From Druceiella hillmani (taxonomy: Eukaryota > Arthropoda > Insecta > Lepidoptera > Hepialidae), in assembly GCA_039881145.1 (NCBI GenBank), contig JAYKKI010000003.1, positions 9,634,501 through 9,698,500 on the forward strand: 64,000 bases of DNA. The letters are read 5' to 3'. Positions 48,413-64,000 of the stretch are shown here, in pieces (positions within the stretch are counted from its first letter, which is position 1; the number at the start of each line of letters is the position of its first letter). A program made the translations under genes and the position numbers. The notes beneath the pieces were generated by a model that did not search any database, had not been told where the DNA came from, and saw only the letters and a program-made list of their open reading frames with translations.

Positions 48413-49560
48413 ACTATTTAAATTATTCCAAATTTGTTATACAATACTTAGTACTCATTTTAGTTAAATTATATTGTTTTTAAAATTTTAAAATATGCTA
48501 ACGACGAAAGTTTCTTTGTATCTAAGTACAAAACATTATATTAACTTTTTTTTATGACTCAAACTTTTTTTACACCATCGTATAAATATTGACAATACTA
48601 CTGTAATTAGTTCATCATAAATTAAAATTTCTTGCCAAAATAGGTAAATATAATGAAGGAACTGCTAAACTAAATAGACGTCTATTTTTCATTTCGCAGG
48701 AAATAACTTTTTTCTGCAAGTACCAATTATCTAAATTTGCTTCCTTCCAATATCATCTGGAAATAAAAAAAAAATAACAGTATATTTTCAAACTTCAGTT
48801 TTCAAAAGTTTCACATATTTATAAATTATCTGATATTGGAGAATTTACTTTTTGAGTATTTATACAATAAACCAATCACCTAAGTTATTAAAATAAAACA
48901 CATACCAAGTAGAAAATATGATTAAATTAAATACAATATAGAAACGAAATTTTTAGAATGTATCTGCACTAGTAGGAACAAAGAGACAACTGTATACCAA
49001 ATACTCGTGAGAAAGAAAGAGATGGCAGGAAGACATCAGCGGGTGCATTTTGTAAATTTAAACGAAATAATTAATTTTACTAATGCATCATTTTGTTCGA
49101 AATTAATAAAATACTACCCGGTGAAATGTAATTCCATGGTTACTATTATCTGAAATGATACTAGACTTCCTACATAATTTTATTACACAACTAAGCATTA
49201 ACCAACTGACGCCACGGAAGCAAAATATATACTGAAGCCGAAATTGTTGCATACACTTAATTTCGTATGTTTGGAGAGAAATATTTCCCTGGCAAGCGCG
49301 GTTAATTGGTTATATTTTATTTGGTTCTAATATAATATTTTAATTCCACAAGACACTGTCACGTAATGAAGATCTAAGTTTTGAATCTTTTAGTCTTATA
49401 TAATATTCAATATTTGATAATTGTTGCTGGAATACCACACTTTATTTTTCAGAACCTAGAATAATCAATTAAATTCTTAAATGGCGGACGATATATAACT
49501 TATGAGACCATAATGATAGTTCGATCTGCTAATGATGGTTGTATTGTAATCGTACTAATT
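48413..49560. other. AT-rich non-coding stretch
   Basis: No gene is supported on either strand. Confidence 0.5.
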
Positions 49561-49561
49561 T

Positions 49562-49678
49562 CTATTCTATGACTGATCCATCTTCTTTGCATAACTCTCG
49601 CCAAATTTTCCAATAAACTGGGGCACAGTTTTCATCCGTGAACTTCCTACGGCCTTTGTATCTTTTGAAATTCCAAGC
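49562..49678 (-). CDS. Candidate terminal exon of a minus-strand gene
   Basis: On the minus strand an AG at 49680-49679, preceded by a fair acceptor context (CTTGTAATTTAG), is followed at once by 38 codons and a TAG (49562-49564). The peptide is AWNFKRYKGRRKFTDENC, then APVYWKIWRELCKEDGSVIE. It is basic and aromatic, unlike composition-driven frames here. The in-frame TAG formed by the acceptor itself limits the frame exactly at the splice site, as expected for a real exon start. No polyadenylation signal could be assigned with confidence. I do not recognise the family. Alternatives are a mobile-element fragment or chance. Confidence 0.42.
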   Translation of the reverse strand, partial: AWNFKRYKGRRKFTDENCAPVYWKIWRELCKEDGSVIE

Positions 49679-49689
49679 CTAAATTACAA

Positions 49690-50895
49690 GATAGGGAATG
49701 TAAAGAATATTTCAAATTCATTATCGTAAGAATTTTGCCATCCATTCATCTTCACGTTTTACTATTAATACCAAATTTAGCTGAGCGATTGTTTCTTTCT
49801 ACGACAAGGTTAATTATATACCTGCCGCTATAGAGTTAATATAATTCAAGAATACTTAAATGATTCTATTAAATGAATTCTAAAATTTCAAGTAATTTCT
49901 GTTAAATTTGATAATTGCTTTAATTAAATGCTTGATACTTTGCAAATAAATGGAAAGGTTAATTAAATACTTTGATTTTGGATTAAGTGATTAAAAATAT
50001 ATGGTAATATGCTCCATCGCTTGTAAATTCATTTTAAATTGTAATGCTTGCTTTCCTATATCAAATGTGGAGTTAAATTAATATTTAATTTTACATAAGG
50101 TGAAAGATAGTAAAATAAATATTTTTAAGTTGTTTATTATAAACGTATAATTTTTAACGTATTCACGGTAATCCGGCTTATGCAGGGGTATGGTTTGAGT
50201 AATGGTTAGGAATTTGTTTGAATTTAAATACATATAATAACTATCCAACGTGTCTTTTGAAATCTATTATACATTTGTCACCGAAGGAACTTCTACTTCG
50301 GTGTCAAATGTATAGTTATAAACTACAAATGATGGTTCATTTTGTCTAACCTACATATATACTAATAATTCGAATGTGCCGATTGCATAACGATATTGTT
50401 CCTCAATATCCATCTTTGGATATTTCGAAGCGAAATTATTAACATTACGAAATAATTTTTTATTAACATTAATTTATTATTATTTATTAACATAACAAAT
50501 TTTAACGAAATTATAAAATTAGTTAAAAAGAAAATACAAAAAATTTGTAAATTAAAATCGGCTGCGAATTAATGTTTTGTTCAGTATGTTGAAAATAATG
50601 TAATTCTAAGTTAATACTAACTTTAATAATTTATCAATACATTTTGTATTCTATTTAATAACACAAGTAAACCTTACAATTCATACATAAATACTCTAAC
50701 CATTTTATGCACATATAATTAGAGCTATAGCCTAGTTTTATACCCTTTTCTTTTTATTATACATCTACGTGACTATAACTTATTTTATGAGCCTTTCAAT
50801 AAATAAATAAATTATATTTTCATTATAAACGTGAACATTTGACTGCACTTAACCTTTCATTAATAATACCACTACCATATAGGCATTTTTTTCAT
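49690..50895. other. AT-rich non-coding stretch
   Basis: No feature is supported. If the exon at 49562 is real, part of this is its upstream intron. Confidence 0.5.
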
Positions 50896-50899
50896 CTTC

Positions 50900-51515
50900 A
50901 TGGTTGCTCCGTCGGTGCGTTTATTACCCACGGCGGAACAGAGGAGGTATACGCGTTTAGGGGAGAAGTTGTTTGTTTGTTTGTGTGTGTAATCCAAATT
51001 TTCTGTTTATCTCCAAAACAGTTTGACCTATTTAGATATAGTTTTCTGTTAAATTTTTATGATTCATTGGCGATGGTTCTCAGATTGTTATTACTGTGAT
51101 TTCTCACCAAGGGAGCTGCAATAAACATTTTGTTGCAAACGAATGGCCTTATTTATCTCTAAAATTATTTGGCCAATTTAGACATGGTATTATGCAAAAT
51201 ATTTGAGACTAATCGGCAATGGTTCTCAGAGAGATGTTATGATGTTAGCTAATCAGGGGACGGTTCAATATTTCGTTGGAAATTAATATTATATTTATCT
51301 CCTAAATGGTTTTACCAATTTGGACACGATTATCTGTAATATATTTTCGATTAATCGGCGATGGTTTTCAAATTAGTGTAACCGTAAAGGCGCTTCAACA
51401 TTTTGTTGTAAACGAATGTTCCCATTTATCTCCGGAATGGTTTAACCGATTTAGACACGGTTTTCTGCAAAATATTTGGGACTAATCGGCGATGGTTCTT
51501 AGAATGGTGTTAGTT
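50900..51515 (+). repeat. Family of internal tandem monomers, copy 2 (about four monomers)
   Basis: Same leader as the copy at 47.1 kb (GTTTATTACCCACGGCGGAAC, then GTTTGTTTGTTTGTGTGTG), then monomers with starts near 51003, 51150, 51293 and 51421. The last monomer is the clearest: CGAATGTTCCCATTTATCTC, GGTTTAACCGATTTAGACAC, GACTAATCGGCGATGGTTC. Same orientation as copy 1. An 86-codon frame over the leader and first monomer is a by-product. Confidence 0.85.
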
Positions 51516-52170
51516 ACATTAGATCAGAACTTATTATTTAGATTTAAAAAGCAAAATTACAATTTTGATAAAGCTCACAACAGATGTGAAAGTATTAATA
51601 TCAATTATATTGTAGCAGCATAAAAGTTATTTGCGCACGTAAGAGAATTTCAGTTAATAAAAAACTGATATAACTACAAAATTTAGGCAGAAGCAAGGTT
51701 TGGTAGCCGCGGTGAATTTTCGTGGGTTTATAATTATATTAATAGTTCTTACTTTCTTTCAGTTGCGGGGTTTTCAAAAAAATTAGTTAATCGTTTTTTA
51801 ACTACATACGTTGTGGGTATTTTCAAAATTTTAAATTTTCCTTTTTGTTTTCAATTACATCTTTGTGAGAGATAAATATCTTTACTTTTTTCTGTGTAGT
51901 TTCTTTTTCGTGTATTAATTTCACTACTTTTTTTGAACGCAATACTTCCACCCAAAATAAACGACGCTCACGTAAATAAACGGGTCAGTAAATAGTTCGA
52001 TATGTCAAATAAAGATATGCCTGAAATTAGCTACATCACCTTCTTTTTTAACGCACTGAACGTTTGATTTTGCTATTTATAAAACTTCATATCGGGAGCA
52101 CTATACGAATATCGAATCTTAAGGAGTAAACTCTAGCAATAAAAAATAATCTACCTAGATTTTAATATAA

Positions 52171-52235
<65 letters not shown>

Positions 52236-52249
52236 CGTATATATGTATG

Positions 52250-52290
<41 letters not shown>

Positions 52291-53815
52291 AGTATTTCTA
52301 AAATTATATTTCATCTGATGGAACTAAAGTCAACTTTATATTATACTTTATAGAGTACTTTCTTTAATAAAATTTTGACTGAAGTTCAAATATTGCAAAT
52401 TTTTTAGATAAAGATCTACACTCGCCGGAAAATATACTAGAAAACTTATATTATATGACGTGAAAAAGTAGCTACTTGGCTTGAAAAAGCTGCTCATTAT
52501 CTTTGCGACAATAATCCAATACCTGGAGTTGATTAAATAAGGAAGAATTGAGAGCGAAATAAAATGAAATTAGAAGCGGCACAACGCGCAATTGAAGGCG
52601 TCTTGATACTTAGGCACCGACGTGTTGTGAAACTATGCATTTACTAAAAGTCGGAATGAACGATGCACGTTACAGCTACACTTGATTTTTAAATCTGATG
52701 CTTCAGTTGTTTCATAAAATCAATAAAAAAATTAAAGTGCTCTAAAATCATGGGCCTGAAAGCGAAATGAAACGTAAATATTGACAACAGCAAATTTATT
52801 AGCCAAAAATAATTTCACTGAAATAGGTTTAATTTCGAATGGAAGCTTTAATTTTTTTTCAGTATTGTTTTGTTACATCAATAACATGTTAAATGCATTT
52901 TTATTTATGTGGTGTATTTTATTGATTAAGAAAAGATTTACTAATAAAAGTACTTATTAAAATGAAACGAAATTAGATACAAGAGCTCATAAGTCTTTGT
53001 TCACACTTTGAAGGATGTGATTCTCTACTAAATAATACGAATGTAGGATGAGCAGATTGTTTAATGTTAACACTAATTTATTTAAGGGGATAACAACTCT
53101 CAGCAACCTTGAAGGATTTGATTATAATACTCCGCCCCTTTTTCTTTTCCATAAACTAGCGCCAAAACCAGGCACACGGCATCTTAACAAACTAAATTAA
53201 CCGTGTCAATAACCTGCTATCCGCATGGATTATAACGGTTTATATAGTAGAATAAAAAATTAGTTTAGATGATAGAACAAAAATTAATATAACTACTGAT
53301 AAAAAAGGAAAATATCCCTCCTACGACAGGAAAGTTCTATTCTCTATATATGTATATTAACTTAACAAACGGTTACATAAGAACAACCGATCGATGTTAT
53401 AATGCCAAAATATTTGACACTCGTAATATTTCTAAGTATCGATACGTTTTGTTATACCAATACAGCGATATTAAACCTGTAAAATCGAATTATTTGCCAC
53501 TAAAATATTAATTGAAATAAATATAATATCGTAGGTAAAAATAGATTCTTCAAAATTATGGTAGATTAATGAGTTACAAAAGTTTTTCAAACCTCATATT
53601 ATTTGGTAAAACATTTCCTATTATTTTTTTTAAATTACTGATTTCGTACATTAGTATCAACAAGTGTGCTAATACAGTGAATTATTGGTTTTTAAAATTT
53701 CTAAATAAAAAACCGATTTAAATTCAAATCTTTGATATTAAATATTCGTTTCAAGTAACTTTAAATTTGATCTAATATTGGATTAAGACATGACTAAAGC
53801 ATCGTCAGTATATAA
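51516..53815. other. AT-rich stretch with a (TA)n tract
   Basis: No gene is supported. A plus-strand segment near 52560-52640 reads KLEAAQRAIEGVLIL, faintly like LINE C-terminal sequence, but is too short to call. Confidence 0.45.
52165..52290. repeat. (TA)n tract with TG and CG interruptions
   Basis: About 125 bases of TA units, with TGTATGTATG and ACGTATAT blocks inside. Confidence 0.95.
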
Positions 53816-53819
53816 AAGT

Positions 53820-54360
53820 AAGAAAGATTTAATATAAGTAAAATTACCACATTTGTCTGCTCACGTCTAAAAAAACCAAACTTCAATAAAAAATTAGTAA
53901 ATTTCTTGTTCCAACAACGGATGCTTATGTCAATCCTTTTAAAGATTTAGTCAATTTATATATTTTATTTGCAGGTGCTTACACCCCGTCTGGGATTTTC
54001 ATAAACGTTTCCTCTTCTAATTCTTCTTTCAGGTAGTTAGCCAAACTTTCAAATTTAACTAGCTCATATATGCTAAGCAATGCTATCGGCCAGTCATATT
54101 TCACATAGTCGTAGATGGGTTCAAGTTAATTCCTCACCTCAAACGCTGATTCATAATTCTCGATGAATGTCACTCGTTTTAGTTCCGTAGCTGATATTAT
54201 TATGAATATTGTCGTTCCATTTTCCATTGTCGTATTCATTTTGGTTTTGGTGCGTTGATGTCTAACTTTTGGCACGCAAGGGACATTTTATTTGGAATTT
54301 CCGTTAATTGAAGTCTGTTCCAATGAACTTTTCAAGGTTCATTTTCTTTCCGAACACCAT
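53820..54360 (-). pseudogene. Ty1/copia retrotransposon relic: gag-like and RT-like parts joined
   Basis: On the minus strand, reading across stops and shifts from 54360: a gag-like start (NLEKFIGTDFN, then RKFQIKCPLRAK), then TELKRVTFIENYESAFEV and a segment SIYELVKFESLANYLKE (about 54240-54035). The text then passes directly into reverse-transcriptase sequence: EEETFMKIPDGV (about 54027-53990), NKIYKLTKSLKGL then AS (about 53970-53930) and a trace of FLLKFGF. The IPxGV...KLxKSLYGLKQASRCW motif series is diagnostic of copia RT. Protease, integrase and most of RT between gag and this RT block are missing, so an internal deletion has fused the ends. No LTRs were found. Confidence 0.75.
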
Positions 54361-58803
<4,443 letters not shown>

Positions 58804-58860
58804 GCACACACACACACACACACACATACACACACACACACACACGCACACACACACTCA
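58804..58860. repeat. (CA)n tract
   Basis: About 27 CA units with one TA and one CG interruption. Confidence 0.97.
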
Positions 58861-59000
58861 AAGTATATCTAGCAATAATGATGTTCAGTCAAGCGGTGGC
58901 ATTTTTCGTTAAAGGATTGGTTTTATTTTTTGCACCATGCATTTCATAGGCAACTAGCCCGGCTTCACTCAAATGAATAGTGAATAGTTAATTTCAGTGT

Positions 59001-59023
59001 GTATATATATATATATATATATT

Positions 59024-59064
<41 letters not shown>

Positions 59065-59078
59065 GTATGTATATATGT
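59001..59078. repeat. (TA)n tract with TTTG and TG interruptions
   Basis: About 78 bases, preceded by GTGTG. Confidence 0.95.
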
Positions 59079-61514
59079 AATTTGGAATGATTCAGTACTT
59101 TGTTTTAAAAAACGTGACGAAATCAGGTTTCCCCAGCGAAATAATTTTACACTCAGTAAGAGAAAGAGTACCTATATAAAAATTTCGCTCTTATCTATTT
59201 AGAAAAAAAATTTAACGTTAATACAACTTATATTTGGGTTATTCATAGTTTGACTTTGTTGATATATTCATCAGTAGTAATAGAGGAGAATTAAATTTAA
59301 ACTAATTATAATCACTGAAATCGAGTAACAAATTTATTATGCATTGATCTACGCAGATCATATATTCAAATTAAGCTGTCTAGAATAAAGCCAAAGAAAA
59401 CTTCCACCAAAATGAGACATTATGTGAATTAAACTAGATGTATGACAGAGCCACAATTTAATTATAAATAAATCAACCTTGTATTACGTTACAAATACAT
59501 ATGGACAATTTTGCATTGAATCTAAACAGAACAAAATAAACCCTAATATATAATCTAAGCTCTCAGACAACTGTCATACAATATACTTACAGCAAAAATG
59601 TTAATGAGCAGTAAAGAAATATAACTCCCGTATATTTCTCTACTGCTCCTTTGCGACCTGTCATTGACTTTGAGTATACAGAATAAATGCAAATTTTTGC
59701 TTTTGCGCCCGTAATACTTTTCTAATTGTAATTTAAAAAGGGTACCATACATGAATAAATATGAGTAGTCTACCATTTCTCCGGTGGAAATCTTATAGTT
59801 ATTCTTAATTTTTTGTGGGACTTAGAATTATAAATGAACATGGTTTTGGTGGTATAATTCAAAGGTATAACGGATATTTGACTTCGGAGCTTATCATTTC
59901 GTCCATTCTGCTGAGCACTGTCAAGTTAAAAACGTCAATTTAGGATTTATATGACATTGAAATTATACATTCTTACGTATGCATGTACGTACTTACATAT
60001 TTACGTAAGTACGTCCATGCACACATAACTTTAGACTCTGATTTCACTTGTGATTTGTAGTCACCAACTCACATTTTATTTGAAAACACGCTTCTTTTAC
60101 ACTTTCATTGAGACTTTCCAAGCGAGCACAATATATTCATCATCTTGATGAAGGTATAAACCAGTTGACTGAAGTTATAGCTTTGATTTTAAGTATAGAA
60201 AAAATGTGTGTTGCGAATAACATAAATTCCTAAAGAAAATTAAAATTTTTTTCAAAATTATTGCTTTCTCTGCTTTTCGTGAAAATTATTATAATATGAT
60301 GTTACTTTCAACTATTTAAATATATATTATGAATCACATCAAAACCCTAAATGTATTATTATATCTCAGAATATTTTTCTAGGACTTGTATAATATTTTG
60401 CTTTGTTTTTTCGTAATAAATATATAGTAAAACGGACCTCATATTCTGTCATGTTTAATTCTAATATTTTTTGAACGATGAAAAATATTTCAGTATTTTA
60501 TTAGGCATAAAACCTTTTCACTTGTTTTCACGCGAATTTTATTCACGCGGAACTTTTGAACCCATCACTCATATCAAATTTACACCTACACTCAATTAAT
60601 TACGCTAATTACTTCAACATCAGCAAAATTTAGTTTGATTTTGTTATTACTAGTAGTATATATTTGATATACTACTAATGTTACTTATTCTAATGTTATA
60701 GCAATATACTTCTTGTAAATAAAATATAAATGGAACAATATTTTTTTTATGTTTTAATGGTTGAATTCATTATTAATAATCAATCATTCATTCATACCAT
60801 TTAATTTCAAATTAAATTAGTCAAATTAGTTTGGTTTTATTAATTAAAATATCTTTGTTATAATTTTATTATACACTTGCTTTTTATCAAAAAATATTTT
60901 TACCAGAATTTTACAAATCTACTGAACACGAATTTCTTATTTAAAATGTGGGTATGGTAATAAAATGATTTCTTACATGACAAAATTATTTTTAATAGAG
61001 GTGTATAAATCTGAAAAGAAAAGCGGGAATTTAATTTAAATATTACTACTTGTAGGTAATTTGCTGGCATTGAAATAATCATCAGGGATGGCGGTGACCA
61101 TTACACAAATACAAATATTTTTTTCATTGATCTATCGCTTTTTTCTCAAATTTTGTTGGATTTGGTATAAAATGAAAATATTCACCGAGTAAAGTTCTGA
61201 CAATGGATTTTGGAGTATATTTTTAAGATACACTTGCATCTACGGTACAATTAAATGAAAAAGTTATGTATTCTTTTTTTCATAAAAGAAAAATAACTTT
61301 TTGTCGAAATATAACACAGACATTCAGACATTAGGGTTGAGTAATTCTCTTATTATGTGAGTTGTTGACATAATTTAAGAGAACAATTTATTTTGATATC
61401 TACCGGGATTTGTTTTTTTAAATTTTCAAACTTGCGGTTGAAATATTAAAAAAAGACACATACCTGAATTTGAAGTTCAAGATTCTAGACATGTAGATCA
61501 AAAACAAAATAATT

Positions 61515-61518
<4 letters not shown>
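59079..61518. other. AT-rich non-coding stretch
   Basis: No gene is supported; contains the near-perfect hairpin at 59980-60021. Confidence 0.5.
59980..60021. repeat. Near-perfect 17-bp hairpin
   Basis: TGCATGTACGTACTTAC (59980-59996), loop ATATTTAC, GTAAGTACGTCCATGCA (60005-60021). Sixteen of 17 positions pair. Confidence 0.9.
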
Positions 61519-61581
<63 letters not shown>

Positions 61582-61594
61582 TGATATATATATA
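61519..61594. repeat. (TA)n tract
   Basis: TA units with one CA and one TTGA interruption. Confidence 0.95.
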
Positions 61595-62302
61595 AATTTT
61601 TTTTTAACGTATTTTTTAGGATATCAATTGAAAGGGCGAGTCATATAGTTTTGAAAACTATCTTTTATACAATTCTACGAAATATAATTTTAGGGATTTT
61701 GGTAAAAATATCCACACAAAAGTTCCTGTACCCCATTTCCGAAACTGCAAATGTCAAAATCATGAAAGAAACAGCGTTATTTGAAATTTGTCTAAAATTA
61801 CTAGAAACATGAGCGATAATTCTAAATTCCATAGATTTTGGAGCATTCGCAATATTTTCAAACATATGAAAAATAAAGCATGTAATGTATGTACATAATT
61901 AAAATGTTAATAATATTCATAAATAGTTCGATAGAAATACTATATAGTCTCAAATATTTATATATGCTGTATTTTTTCTTGCGACATTACTTCATAAGAT
62001 TGATAAATATATAATAATAACACTTCTCCACAAATATTACTTCCAGAACAATATAGCTTAAAAAACAATTACAAAAATTGTTCATTGAACATTTCAGAAA
62101 AAAAATTTCAGAAATAATTTTCATTATTGATATGTGCGTCACGTTATTCTGAAAAACATGAACTAAAAAAGTGACCATAAGTTAAAGTTTTCAAAGATCA
62201 TTTAGGTTTTTAATTCTCTTTGTTATTTACAATAATGAACCTAATCCAGTCTGTGCAGAAACGTCGTTAGGTTTTATTTATATCTTTTGCAACATATCAA
62301 TT

Positions 62303-62450
<148 letters not shown>

Positions 62451-62817
62451 TACATTTAAAAAAATAAAATGGTAACGTAACATATACTGATTAGATTAAG
62501 AGTTAAAAATGAATTCATGTAAATAACGTACGTCTTTGAATTTTTATTAAAATACAATTTCGAAACTAAAAAAGGATTAAGGATTAAGTTATCCGTCGTT
62601 GAATATTTTGACTTCCCTTATTTAATTACACACATAGTGCTATCTACTCCCAAGTAAGGTAATGTACAAATTTTAGCACGCTTTCAAAATGGATGTATTC
62701 ACAACATCTTTTGTCTCACTCAAACAATACAGCCATGTGTTTAAATATGTTCAATATCTTTTAAAGTTGTAGATGGTAACTAATGAAAATCTTAATGTTT
62801 AAATATATTTTATTCCT

Positions 62818-63176
62818 TATTGAATATATTTGGCGTTAACTTTATAGAAATTTATTATAATTTAATTTTTCACAACTAAATGAAGCTACGTGATGTAGTA
62901 TTACTTATACTTTATTTAAATTTTTTACCAAGACTTAGGTTTCGTTGTATGACAATATCTTCAGGTAGGCAATTTGTAAAGATTGCCTCTTACCAGCACC
63001 CAGCTGTATACAAATATATAAAACAATAGCGGAAGCGGCATTTGCGCGGGTTTTCTCACTGTTTACATTCGCGAGTTTATGGTAGGGGCGTAGTGCAATT
63101 TTTATTACATTTTCGAAAGTTATACAAGTATTTTAGTGAGGGTAATAAATTAAATTGATGTTACTCTATGAAGTTT
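62818..63176 (+). mobile_element. Ribozyme-bearing repeat, copy 4
   Basis: It begins TATTGAATATATTTGGCGTT, identical to the end at 48412 read in reverse. It continues with CACAACTAAATGAAGCTACGTG and the ribozyme-like core on the minus strand. The interior (GCGGAAGCGGCATTTGCGCGG, CGAGTTTATGGTAGGGG, AAGTATTTTAGTGAGGGTAAT) matches the interior of the element at 47.8-48.1 kb. The far end is not bounded by a second TATTTGGCG motif, so it is a one-ended or truncated copy. Confidence 0.75.
62928..62968 (-). ncRNA. Decayed hammerhead-like motif, copy 4
   Basis: Minus strand: CTAC, CTGAAGA, T, stem II ATTGT-CAT-ACAAC with a mismatch at the base, GAA, ACCTAAGT (A-U and C-G pairs kept), C at 62932, TTGG. 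The catalytic core is intact but stems I and II carry mismatches, so this copy is probably inactive. Confidence 0.5.
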
Positions 63177-63389
63177 GCTCGAAGTACTCGTTCGTTACGG
63201 TTTTCAATTCGATACGGTTTTTAAAGCTAGTCAAACGATTTTTTTATACTTCAAAAATGTTAAATAGATTATGGTTAAACCGTAAATTTATTTTCAATTA
63301 CTTTACCTTAGAATGCAAGTTTCCATAAAACTCGGGTATAATGAATTTATTCTGACGTTATGTTTAATTTATAGCCTAACTTAAAAAAA

Positions 63390-63735
63390 AATTTGTGAAA
63401 TTATAGAACTTGAAACAATAACTTTTTATAATACAATTTGAAAAAATATCTTTCACACTAAGAGTTAAATTATGAAGGTTACATTCAATTAATATAATCC
63501 ATTCACAGTCATAAGCTTTAATATTTATGTACTTAGTAGTCTTGCAATAAAATTGCATCAATTGGTATTTGCAAGGCCATATAGAATTTGTGAAATTATA
63601 GAATTTGAAACAATAACTTTTTATAATACAATTTGAAAAAATATCTTTCACACTAAGAGTTAAATTATGAATACATTCAATTAATATAATCCATTGACAG
63701 TCACAAGCTTGAATATTTATGTACTTAGTAGTCTT
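63390..63735. repeat. Direct duplication of about 150 bases, period 195
   Basis: AATTTGTGAAATTATAGAAC at 63390 and AATTTGTGAAATTATAGAAT at 63585 start two copies that run to GTACTTAGTAGTCTT (63543 and 63735). They differ by a few substitutions and a short indel (GAAGGTTAC against GAATAC). A 41-base spacer separates them. Confidence 0.95.
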
Positions 63736-64000
63736 TAGAAATAGAAGAAAATATACGATGATGACAAATATATGATAAAATTAATTTTATACATTAAAAT
63801 TGGGCTGGAGACATCTATGAGGGTCATGACACTGCCCAGATACATATTACATAAGATACAGAGTACAGAGAGGAGGAGAAATGAATGAATGTGCTTAATT
63901 ATTAAATTATTTAGGAGTTTTAAGAACCTGCATATTATTAAACTAATTAAAAAGGCTCTTATATTATAACATTACAGTATCTTCCGACTTATCCGATGTT
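63736..64000. other. Non-coding right edge
   Basis: Nothing supported. Confidence 0.4.

Noticed and set aside
52560..52640. Possible LINE C-terminal fragment (KLEAAQRAIEGVLIL)
   Set aside because: Only about 15 residues, and surrounding frames do not continue the family.

Overview
The window looks like strongly AT-rich insect (arthropod) nuclear DNA, most likely intronic or intergenic sequence around a few exons. The evidence is the mix of mobile-element families (mariner, another IS630/Tc1-mariner-type transposon, Helitron, RTE-like and CR1/jockey-type LINEs, Ty1/copia, and repeats carrying hammerhead-ribozyme-like motifs), about sixteen long (TA)n tracts, isolated splice-bounded open frames and no operon-like gene layout. 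The insect order cannot be fixed from the sequence.

Host coding signal is sparse. Positions 3-128 (+) look like the last 41 codons of a gene, with an AATAAA downstream. Two open blocks with splice sites, 13423-13612 and 14872-14990 (+), look like internal exons of an unrecognised gene. A short block at 49562-49678 (-) looks like a terminal exon of a minus-strand gene. Weaker candidates are 2418-2641 (-), 6904-7167 (-, GC-rich, no ATG) and 23850-24137 (-).

Layout: 0-13 kb is non-coding with two mariner relics (2.9 and 8.4 kb), the first ribozyme-bearing repeat (8.2 kb), a Helitron 3' end (11.9 kb) and a dispersed repeat (12.1-12.6 kb). 13.4-15 kb holds the two exons. 15.15-21.5 kb holds two overlapping pairs of long inverted repeats plus a third half-copy, mostly touching (TA)n tracts. 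21.8-22.2 kb is a LINE tail. 28.1-31.6 kb is a decayed autonomous Helitron Rep/helicase. 36.2-36.7 kb is a Helitron-like element sitting inside a (TA)n tract. 39.2-41.1 kb is a 5'-truncated RTE-like LINE. 45.0-46.3 kb is a transposon with recognisable terminal inverted repeats and a broken transposase. 47.1-47.5 and 50.9-51.5 kb are two copies of a family built from internal tandem monomers. 47.5-48.4 kb is a foldback element with two oppositely oriented ribozyme motifs. 53.8-54.4 kb is a copia relic in which gag-like and RT-like sequence are joined. 62.8-63.2 kb is another ribozyme-bearing element.

The most interesting signal is a 41-nt motif present four times (8.2, 47.6, 48.3 and 62.9 kb) that fits a minimal type I hammerhead self-cleaving ribozyme, the kind reported in Penelope-like elements and animal retrozymes. 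All calls come from reading the sequence and from memory of protein families; no database search or folding program was run.
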